11,716 nt of DNA from Bacteroidota bacterium (GTDB taxonomy: Bacteria > Bacteroidota > Ignavibacteria > Ignavibacteriales > Ignavibacteriaceae), in the NCBI GenBank assembly GCA_021796135.1, contig JAJYOQ010000090.1, forward strand, positions 1-11,716, in the 5' to 3' direction. Position numbers and translations under genes: made by a program. Below, piece by piece: positions 1-5,301 of the stretch; position 1 is the first letter of the stretch, and every line of letters begins with the position of its first letter. Below the pieces are notes generated by a model. That model was not told the DNA's origin. It did no database searches and worked only from the letters and a program-made list of their open reading frames with translations.

Positions 1-38
1 TTCAAAAGTTAGATAGCTTCTTACAGAGGTTACATACC

Positions 39-73
39 AGAATGCCGGGGCATTCTAAGAAAGCTTTTTCTTT
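39..73 (+). terminator. Hairpin, possible terminator of an upstream gene
   Basis: AGAATGCC (39-46) and GGCATTCT (49-56) form a perfect 8-bp stem around a GG loop. A T-rich run follows at 65-73, after a second, weaker palindrome (57-72). The loop of only two bases is tight and the T-run is displaced from the stem, so this could instead be a protein-binding palindrome or a repeat element. No other copy is seen in the window. Confidence 0.35.
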
Positions 74-102
74 CGCGAATATGCATATTATTAAATATTT
101 TC

Positions 103-132
103 TTGACAATTAATTGGTTAATCAGTTATTTT
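103..132 (+). promoter_or_regulatory. Possible promoter for the first gene
   Basis: A perfect TTGACA at 103-108 is followed after 18 bases by TATTTT (127-132). The -35 element is good and the -10 is poor; a Bacteroidota-style box would read TAnnTTTG. A second weak candidate, TAAGTTTT, lies at 177-184. Either would leave a long 5' leader before 311. Confidence 0.3.
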
Positions 133-300
133 ATAGTCACTTATTCCGAACTTTCCGGTTCAGGGGAAATTCCCAATAAGTTTTCGTGTGTTATAAAAAA
201 TTTAATTAGTGGAAGCATGGAAACTACTTCGTAAGTTTATCAATTTAATTTTATTATTTATAATAATTCAAAAGGGATTATTCCGTTTTGTATAATCAGT

Positions 301-304
301 GGAG
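301..304 (+). promoter_or_regulatory. Ribosome binding site that sets the start at 311
   Basis: GGAG lies six bases before ATG at 311. An in-frame GTG at 299 would place this site inside the coding region and add four residues before an otherwise standard MLKK signal peptide, so ATG 311 is preferred. Confidence 0.7.
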
Positions 305-310
305 TGTCAG

Positions 311-1825
311 ATGTTAAAAAAGTCTTTGTGTCTTTTCTTAATAGTCAGCGCATATACAATTGCACAAGTTCCTGACAGTATACAGCGTTTTAGAAACGAC
401 AATTTGGGCAGCTATCGTAACAAGAGGCAGGGGACAATGATTGGGAATAGGATAAATACTCTTTTTTATAATGATTTAGAAATTGGGAAAGCGAATTTTC
501 CGCCAACCTGTGAATGGCCAGCCGGAAGCAGTCATAATTATCTTGATGGTTATACTTTTATGGTTTCTGCAGAAGTTACAGCGCCCGGAGATACAATAGT
601 AATTCATCCACTTGAAACCGCATATCGTGAAGAGTATAGCATGGATCCTGTGACACAAACGCCCTGGTGCTTTGAACCAATAGTGGGGTATTCTAATCCT
701 AATAGTACGAGTCCGGCGATAAGCATTAATAAGACGACCTGGCCATCACAATGGCCAGCGGCATTAAATCTTTCTGCAGATTATAATGGTCACTGGTATG
801 GATATTTCGGTAAAGATGCATTTAATGCAGATATGGAAACATATTTTGCTCTCGATGATTCTCAGGATAAAAAGTTTACACTTTCGCCATACAAATATTT
901 TCCTATAACTTCAGATTCATCGCGAGGCGGTTTAGGATTGAGGGCAGAGGTTAGAGAGTTTCAATGGAGAGATTCACTTTTACAAGATATATTGTTTATT
1001 AAATATGATGTATGGAATATCTCAGATTATGATTATAATAAGGCGATTTTTGGTATTTATTGTGATGTTGGAATAGGCGGGGCAAACATGACTGAGCCAA
1101 CAAATTCAGCTGGTGTAGATTCGATTAATGATTTGGCATATTCATGGGCACCAGGCGGAATTGGCATTCCCGGAAACTGGAAAACGGGTTATTTTGGTAT
1201 AGGAATTCTTGGTTCGCCCGGGAATCCAAAAAATGTCGGAATTACATCAATGTCGAGTTTTGTAATTAAGGATACAGGACCAACAAGCCCATGGCCGAAA
1301 AATAATGAAGTTATTTGGGCAAAGATGAACGGTGGTATGGATACACTTGTTCAAAATGCAAATATTACTATAATTATAGGCAGCGGTCCTTTTGCATTTA
1401 AGAAATGGGCAAAGGAGGTTTATACTTCATCCATTATTATGGGCAATGATCTGAATGATATTATAAATAAAAAATTTATAGCGCAAGCGACTTATAATAA
1501 TAATTTTGTTTTGCCGGATTCAATTAATACTTTGGTAGAAGAGTCCGGTAATGTTACGCCTTCCGGGTTTAAGCTTGTGCAAAATTATCCAAATCCATTT
1601 AATCCCAGCACTACAATAAATTATTCAGTACCGAAATCAAGTATGATTACAATAAAAGTATATGATGCCTTAGGCAACGAAGTAGAAACATTGGTTAATG
1701 GACAAAAAAATCCGGGTAATTATAAGATTATTTTCAATGCTGGTAAATTGGCAAGCGGTGTATATTTTTATCAGATGAGGTCGAGTGATTATATCTCAAT
1801 CAAAAAGATGATATTATTGAAATGA
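311..1825 (+). CDS. Exported protein with T9SS C-terminal sorting domain
   Basis: The 504-residue protein starts with a signal peptide (MLKKSLCLFLIVSAYTIAQ, cleavage near residue 18). It ends in a type IX secretion sorting domain at about residues 419-504, with NYPNPFNPSTTINYSVP, the IxVYDALG strand, GNY and GVYFYQM signatures and a basic end. Sec would export it and T9SS would then move it across the outer membrane, where the tail is usually removed. The central part has motifs I associate with large surface proteins of Ignavibacteria (RGGLGLRAEVREFQW, the 'NISDYDYNKAIFGIYCDVGIG' segment in two pieces, SGPF followed by an acidic segment), but no enzymatic domain is recognisable. A fixed position for GSPGNP at about residues 300-305 also fits that group. 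It stands alone on the plus strand. Its product is secure as a T9SS cargo; its role is unknown. Confidence 0.88.
   Translation: MLKKSLCLFLIVSAYTIAQVPDSIQRFRNDNLGSYRNKRQGTMIGNRINTLFYNDLEIGKANFPPTCEWPAGSSHNYLDGYTFMVSAEVTAPGDTIVIHPLETAYREEYSMDPVTQTPWCFEPIVGYSNPNSTSPAISINKTTWPSQWPAALNLSADYNGHWYGYFGKDAFNADMETYFALDDSQDKKFTLSPYKYFPITSDSSRGGLGLRAEVREFQWRDSLLQDILFIKYDVWNISDYDYNKAIFGIYCDVGIGGANMTEPTNSAGVDSINDLAYSWAPGGIGIPGNWKTGYFGIGILGSPGNPKNVGITSMSSFVIKDTGPTSPWPKNNEVIWAKMNGGMDTLVQNANITIIIGSGPFAFKKWAKEVYTSSIIMGNDLNDIINKKFIAQATYNNNFVLPDSINTLVEESGNVTPSGFKLVQNYPNPFNPSTTINYSVPKSSMITIKVYDALGNEVETLVNGQKNPGNYKIIFNAGKLASGVYFYQMRSSDYISIKKMILLK
1580..1635 (+). repeat. T9SS-tail DNA repeat, copy 1 (inverted partner 5495-5550)
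   Basis: These 56 bases encode the QNYPNPFNPSTTINYSVPK part of the sorting domain. They match the complement of 5495-5550 at 51 of 56 positions by eye, including a 22-base identical run at 1608-1629. Four of the five differences fall in or next to the first half of the motif. Confidence 0.75.
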
Positions 1826-1847
1826 TTTCTTGCTAGAAATATTTTAT
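1825..1847 (+). terminator. Weak possible terminator after the T9SS protein gene
   Basis: ATTTCT (1825-1830) and AGAAAT (1835-1840) form a 6-bp AT-rich stem with a TGCT loop directly at the stop codon, followed by ATTTTAT. The stem is short and has little GC, so it is only a candidate. Confidence 0.25.
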
Positions 1848-1864
1848 AACCGACAGCGCTTGCA

Positions 1865-1897
1865 TTTATAATTAGATTATTTAAGCCTGGTTGATTA
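1865..1897. repeat. Imperfect direct repeat, copy A (partner 3458-3490)
   Basis: Thirty-three bases in the intergenic region match 3458-3490 at 28 positions in the same orientation, with the shared core TAGATTA, TTAAG and GGTTGA. The two copies bracket the segment that carries the small lipoprotein gene, the orphan domain fragment and the beta-barrel gene. The sequence is AT-rich, so a chance match or a shared binding site remains possible. Confidence 0.45.
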
Positions 1898-2005
1898 TAG
1901 AATGAAAATGAGAGATGAATTTTATTCAAGAGTTGCTTAACTTTGTGCCTAATTTAGAGCGTACGTACAAGAGTTATTTAAATAGGAAATTATAGGCTAA
2001 GATTA

Positions 2006-2473
2006 TCATTTATCTTTGCTGTATCTAAAATACTTTTTACCATCTTGAACCTCTATTAATTTTACATTATAAATCGGAATTATTCCCTGAAATGAGGGTA
2101 TGAATCGTGATTTTGTTCCAATAATTAGTGAGTCTTGAAGAAACACTGTGTCAAAATAAAATATAGTACGGTCATCATTATTATCTGTAAATCGTATCTC
2201 AATAGATGGACTATTTAATAATTTGAATGGCTTATTATTATCATCAACACAATATATTGTATCAATTGCATTAGATAGATATGAAAATTTCTCACCAATA
2301 GGTCCAATTGCATTTACTATTTTTAAGTGAGTAGAATCAATTCCATTAAATTGTTGTTTAAAACTTTCAATTGGGATATAATATGTAGTACAACCAATTA
2401 ACACCATTGATAAGATTATTAAATAAAAGAATTGCAAAGAAAAATTAAGAATGGGTTTAAAATGTTCATTCAT
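2006..2473 (-). CDS. Small hypothetical lipoprotein
   Basis: The 155-residue protein begins with a type II signal peptide: a hydrophobic stretch at residues 11-26 leads to the lipobox LIGC, with the acylated cysteine at position 28. It should therefore be an anchored envelope lipoprotein. The mature part (CTTYYIPIESFKQQF onward) alternates short polar and hydrophobic segments, suggesting beta structure, and ends in a basic tail. I recognise no named family. The start has only a weak upstream purine stretch, which is common in Bacteroidota. It is the last gene in its direction before the plus-strand T9SS gene and lies 35 bases after the orphan domain fragment. Confidence 0.75.
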   Translation of the reverse strand: MNEHFKPILNFSLQFFYLIILSMVLIGCTTYYIPIESFKQQFNGIDSTHLKIVNAIGPIGEKFSYLSNAIDTIYCVDDNNKPFKLLNSPSIEIRFTDNNDDRTIFYFDTVFLQDSLIIGTKSRFIPSFQGIIPIYNVKLIEVQDGKKYFRYSKDK

Positions 2474-2508
2474 TTAAGTCTCATAGATATGTTATTATTT
2501 AAAATTTT

Positions 2509-2658
2509 TTATTCTATTTTAATATCATCAAACCAAACTTTGCCACCATTATCGTCCCGCGCTTGGATTCCGGCTCTAACTCGAACAACTTTAGCCCCTT
2601 CTGGAACTGTAAAATCATATTTAACAAGATTCCAATCTGTTGTGCCTATAACGGAATA
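2509..2658 (-). pseudogene. Orphan C-terminus of a carbohydrate-binding-like domain
   Basis: An unbroken frame without a start codon encodes 49 residues that look like the last third of a CBM4/9-type jelly roll: TTDWNLVKYDFTVPEGAK, then a V-R-V-R-A-G strand, then GGKVWFDDIKIE and a stop. In family members this stretch normally follows about 100 residues of the same domain. Here it begins directly where the beta-barrel gene stops, in another reading frame, and no N-terminal part lies nearby. It resembles the C-terminus of the lipoprotein at 3532-4125 (W-x-L early, V-x-F-D-x-I-K late, equal spacing, nine identities in 44 aligned residues). The best reading is a 5'-truncated gene remnant left by deletion or recombination. 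Being too short for most gene callers, it would usually be missed. Confidence 0.72.
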
Positions 2659-2660
2659 AA

Positions 2661-3395
2661 TTAAAGAAAATACCAGCGCAAGAAAAATAGTGCATCTGTA
2701 TGAAAGGAATATTGAGTTGTTTCAGTTGTGGTAGTATAAACCGACGACGGCTGTGGAGGATCAGTAGTATATTTCGTGTTAGGATTTCCAAACTTTGTAT
2801 AGTTAAAACTCACTTCTCCGCCTAAACTTATATGTGAAACGGGAAAATATTCTGCCCCAAAGACTCCGCCTACATTTATATCCGTTTCAGTTAAATCGGT
2901 ATTAGTCGTTACAAGGATATTGTTGCCATTAATAGTATTAAATTGTGAATTACCGCTTGAAGATGAAATAAAGCTAAAATCAATTCTTGGTCCAAAGTAA
3001 AGACCAAATGACTTAGATAGCGAAGAAAGATATACGGCGCGCAATCCAATTGTAACTGTAGAGCCGTTATTCGTGTTTGTAGTCGGAAAAGCTCCCGGAT
3101 AAGTTGGTGTTGATGTATTTGAATTGTTCATAGTAAAAAGTCCAAAAGAAGGTTCCAGGCGGAAATTATTATTTATATTTATAGGGACATAAAACATTAT
3201 AGGTGAGGCATTTATTTCTGAAAAGCTAGTAGAGATCATTTGTCCGTAAAGCAAATAATAACTCGCGTGTCCAATTCTTGATGGATCTAAACTGATTCCA
3301 ATCCCTAATTTGTTCCCGTCCTCCGTTTGTGAAAATAATTTTGTTGAAAATATTAGAGTTGACAAAACAAAAAATAAACCAATAAATCGTTTCAA
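2661..3395 (-). CDS. Outer-membrane beta-barrel protein
   Basis: The 244-residue protein has a signal peptide (MKRFIGLFFVLSTLIFSTKLFSQ, cleavage near residue 22). Alternating amphipathic strands follow, with Ser/Thr/Asn-rich loops, for example the T-N-T-N-N-G stretch near residue 107 and the T-T-T-T-E-T-T stretch near residue 220. It ends in aromatic/hydrophobic residues (LFFLRWYFL), as expected for a barrel recognised by the BAM machinery. Size and pattern fit an 8- to 10-stranded porin-like outer-membrane protein; the ligand is unknown. Translation starts at TTG 3395, set by a strong upstream ribosome site. A Bacteroidota-type promoter box lies about 45 bases upstream, so the gene probably has its own transcript. 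Confidence 0.82.
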   Translation of the reverse strand: MKRFIGLFFVLSTLIFSTKLFSQTEDGNKLGIGISLDPSRIGHASYYLLYGQMISTSFSEINASPIMFYVPININNNFRLEPSFGLFTMNNSNTSTPTYPGAFPTTNTNNGSTVTIGLRAVYLSSLSKSFGLYFGPRIDFSFISSSSGNSQFNTINGNNILVTTNTDLTETDINVGGVFGAEYFPVSHISLGGEVSFNYTKFGNPNTKYTTDPPQPSSVYTTTTETTQYSFHTDALFFLRWYFL

Positions 3396-3400
3396 AATAT

Positions 3401-3408
3401 TCCTCCTT
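3401..3408 (-). promoter_or_regulatory. Strong ribosome binding site for a TTG start
   Basis: On the minus strand AAAGGAGGA ends six bases before TTG at 3395. It is one of the best Shine-Dalgarno sequences in the window and supports the TTG start, as does the signal peptide that follows directly. Confidence 0.75.
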
Positions 3409-3440
3409 TAGATGATGCATATATTTAAAATTATTTGATT

Positions 3441-3448
3441 CAAATATA
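3441..3448 (-). promoter_or_regulatory. Bacteroidota-type -7 promoter box
   Basis: The minus strand reads TATATTTG, an exact match to TAnnTTTG, the -7 consensus known for Bacteroidota primary sigma factors. It lies about 45 bases before TTG 3395. No clear TTTG element is seen at -33, where the AT-rich repeat copy (3458-3490) sits instead. Confidence 0.5.
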
Positions 3449-3457
3449 CATGGTTAT

Positions 3458-3490
3458 TTTATAACTAGATTAATTAAGTTTGGTTGAATA
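3458..3490. repeat. Imperfect direct repeat, copy B (partner 1865-1897)
   Basis: Twenty-eight of 33 bases match 1865-1897 in the same orientation. This copy lies immediately upstream of the promoter box of the beta-barrel gene, so it could be a regulatory site as well as a rearrangement footprint. Confidence 0.45.
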
Positions 3491-3531
3491 TGAAAATAAA
3501 TGAAAGATTTGCTGTCACCCGCATTCTAAAA

Positions 3532-4125
3532 TCAATTTCTCTTGCCATTGATTGATTTAATATTCGGTTTAATGACAACTTTAATATTATCGAATAACAC
3601 ATAATTCAAAGAATCCGGATCGCTTTCAGTAAGCAGGATACTTAATTTATTCAATGCAACATCTTGGCGAAAGAGTGTATCTGCGAATAAAGTCCAGGAA
3701 TTACAATTAACATTTGGGAAACTTACTATTCCTCTATCAGGTGCATCCATGGAAATAGTCACATAACCTTTTCCTTTGGCCCAAAATGTTACAATATAAT
3801 TTTTTAATGAATCAAAAGGGTAAAGGTCAATAGTAGCAATGACACCAATATCCTTATGAACAGCTCCTTTAAGTTGAAGTGACCAATTACCGCCTCCGAA
3901 CGGGACATCATCCGAAAATGAATACATGGATGCTGAAAGCGAACCCCATGAATTCCATCCATTTAAACTTGGAGTTCCATTTTGTTCAAATGATGATAGA
4001 AAAATAGCGTTTGTCGTATCGCCAAAATCAACTTGCTTGAAATAAGGATTGACAATATTATCGCCATTCTTTGAGCAAGAATTTAATAGAAATAATAAAA
4101 ATATAATTGCAAAATATTTAATCAT
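3532..4125 (-). CDS. Lipoprotein with galactose-binding-like domain
   Basis: The 197-residue protein has a lipoprotein signal (MIKYFAIIFLLFLLNSC, acylated cysteine at 17) and then a single jelly-roll-like domain at about residues 42-184. Visible landmarks are the opening SSFE, DDVPFGGGNWSLQL near 72-85, the strand YIVTFWAKGKG near 110-120, NSWTLF near 142-147 and the closing YVLFDNIKV near 175-183. This order is typical of CBM4/9-like carbohydrate-binding folds, but the ligand cannot be told from sequence and no catalytic domain is attached. ATG 4125 is preceded by AAAAGG at suitable spacing. It lies 39 bases after the frameshifted small gene and is probably transcribed with it. The orphan fragment at 2509-2658 looks like the end of a related gene. 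Confidence 0.75.
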   Translation of the reverse strand: MIKYFAIIFLLFLLNSCSKNGDNIVNPYFKQVDFGDTTNAIFLSSFEQNGTPSLNGWNSWGSLSASMYSFSDDVPFGGGNWSLQLKGAVHKDIGVIATIDLYPFDSLKNYIVTFWAKGKGYVTISMDAPDRGIVSFPNVNCNSWTLFADTLFRQDVALNKLSILLTESDPDSLNYVLFDNIKVVIKPNIKSINGKRN

Positions 4126-4164
4126 ATTGACTGCCTTTTATGATTTGTTTCATTTAATGAAAGC

Positions 4165-4409
4165 TTACCTTAGAAATAAAGTTAAAGATACTTCCTGCTT
4201 AGTTTTTTTTACTTCATCTTTTGTGTAAAATGTGAATTGTAAATCATCCAATTTGCTACCTTTTAATTTAGGAGCTCCGTGTACATAAACAGTGTCTCCT
4301 TTTAGCAAATTATCATAAGTTTTTATTTGGGATAATGTTTGTGAATGAATACTTATGGAATAAATGGCTATGAATACTAAACAATTTAAAATATTATTAA
4401 GTTTTTCAT
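4165..4409 (-). pseudogene. Small exported protein gene broken by a one-base frameshift
   Basis: ATG at 4409-4407 lies one base after the TAA of the upstream gene, a classic coupled start, but reads only MKNLIIF before a TAA at 4388-4386. The next frame is open from there to TAA at 4167-4165 and has no start codon of its own. Adding one T to the run of four (A4 at 4388-4391 on the plus strand) joins the two into an 81-residue protein. It then has an excellent signal peptide (MKNLIIF + LNCLVFIAIYSISIHSQ) and a mature part of about 57 residues with KGDTVYVHGAPKLKG and a C-terminal TLFLR. No family is recognised. The break may be a sequencing error, a true mutation or slippage-based expression control; the sequence alone cannot tell. 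Confidence 0.7.
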
Positions 4410-4410
4410 A

Positions 4411-5160
4411 TTATCTCTTATTCTTTAATATTTCACGGTTTACAGCCTTAAGCACATCCTTAATATCTTGTCTCAAATCTGTCAGGTTTCTGACGGTACT
4501 ATGCGAAAATGCTTTATCGTCTATTAAATCAAACATTGCTATTTTCTCGAATTGTATCTTTGAATCATTGACCAAATAATTGTACAATTCATTCATATGA
4601 TTTTCAGATGCAAGTAAAACCAATCCGGTTGCACTAAGATAAAGAAGAACATGTTCTCCTATTGCTAGAGTATCTTCTCCATTTGCAATAACATATGATC
4701 CAGCCCCGGTTGGTCCAGATTCAATGAGAACAGGAATTTGAGTTTTCGGTAAGTTGTAATCATTTCTAAGGTATTCTTCTACCTGAACGTAAGCTATTGT
4801 ATGAAACCAAGATCTTTCCTTGAATGGATATTCAACTCGAGTGACTGTACCTATAATAATACAATCAGATAGTGCTGCATAAACTTTATCTGTTCGTTTT
4901 TGTGCCCCATGTAAACCTAGCAGATCAACTCCGATTGTTTTAAGATTTGTTACTGCGGTATCATTATAACCCAAACTTGATAAAAGTTCAGTATCCAATT
5001 GAGCAAATGTCAATTTCCCATGAAAAGCTCCTACCGGCGCATACCATCCTCTTTGTTTCATAATTTTATATACCGGGTTGATTTGAGCATGGCATGAAAA
5101 TGAATAGATGAAGATAAACAGTAAAGAAGACTGGATATATAATTTTATTTTAATTTTCAA
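4411..5160 (-). CDS. Exported protein of unknown function
   Basis: The 249-residue protein has a signal peptide (residues 1-25, ending FSCHA). C23 could make it a lipoprotein, but the lipobox is poor. An N-terminal helical part (about 30-95, with LGYND and IGVDLLGLHG) precedes a beta-rich segment at about 97-178: SDCIIIGTVTRVEYPF, then AYVQVEEYL, IPVLIES and a GEHVLLYL close. The pattern of a 'G-x-V' strand followed by 'GE-x-x-LLYL' resembles OB-fold modules in secreted proteins, but this is only a pattern judgement. A helical C-terminus follows. The start is TTG 5160, supported by GAGGAT upstream and by the lack of any Met before residue 34. Its stop nearly touches the start of the frameshifted gene, so the two form an operon. 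Confidence 0.75.
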   Translation of the reverse strand: MKIKIKLYIQSSLLFIFIYSFSCHAQINPVYKIMKQRGWYAPVGAFHGKLTFAQLDTELLSSLGYNDTAVTNLKTIGVDLLGLHGAQKRTDKVYAALSDCIIIGTVTRVEYPFKERSWFHTIAYVQVEEYLRNDYNLPKTQIPVLIESGPTGAGSYVIANGEDTLAIGEHVLLYLSATGLVLLASENHMNELYNYLVNDSKIQFEKIAMFDLIDDKAFSHSTVRNLTDLRQDIKDVLKAVNREILKNKR

Positions 5161-5166
5161 TTTAAT

Positions 5167-5172
5167 ATCCTC
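5167..5172 (-). promoter_or_regulatory. Ribosome binding site for TTG start at 5160
   Basis: The minus strand reads GAGGAT here, about eight bases before TTG 5160. It decides the start, since no ATG or GTG lies near the signal peptide. Confidence 0.6.
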
Positions 5173-5269
5173 ATTCAGAATAATTAGGAAAGCATTTCGT
5201 ACTTTTTAATGTAGCCAACAAGCCCCCGAAAATATTTAAGTAAAGATTCTATGCAAGATTACAGAGAAT

Positions 5270-5288
5270 AATATTGAAGGTCAATATT
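5270..5288 (-). terminator. AT-rich hairpin after the propeller gene
   Basis: AATATTGA (5270-5277) and TCAATATT (5281-5288) form a perfect 8-bp stem with a three-base loop, 13 bases after the stop codon of the gene at 5302-7473. There is no long T-run and the stem has few GC pairs, so termination would be weak at best. Confidence 0.35.
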
Positions 5289-5301
5289 GAAATTGCTATT
5301 G

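Larger units (their letters stand above)
1..310. other. Non-coding leader before the first gene
   Basis: No convincing coding frame is seen on either strand. The stretch holds a perfect short inverted repeat (39-56), a T-rich run after it (65-73), a sigma70-like TTGACA at 103-108 and an AT-rich approach to the first gene. It probably contains the end of an upstream transcription unit and the promoter of the gene starting at 311. Confidence 0.6.

Noticed and set aside
2432..2659. A 75-codon plus-strand frame.
   Set aside because: It is antisense to the orphan carbohydrate-binding fragment and the lipoprotein start; its protein has no domain-like pattern and the minus-strand reading is far better.
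4411..4413. Stop-codon readthrough joining the 249-residue protein to the following open frame, which is in the same frame.
   Set aside because: The downstream frame encodes a signal-peptide-like segment right after an ATG one base away, so a separate frameshifted gene explains it better.
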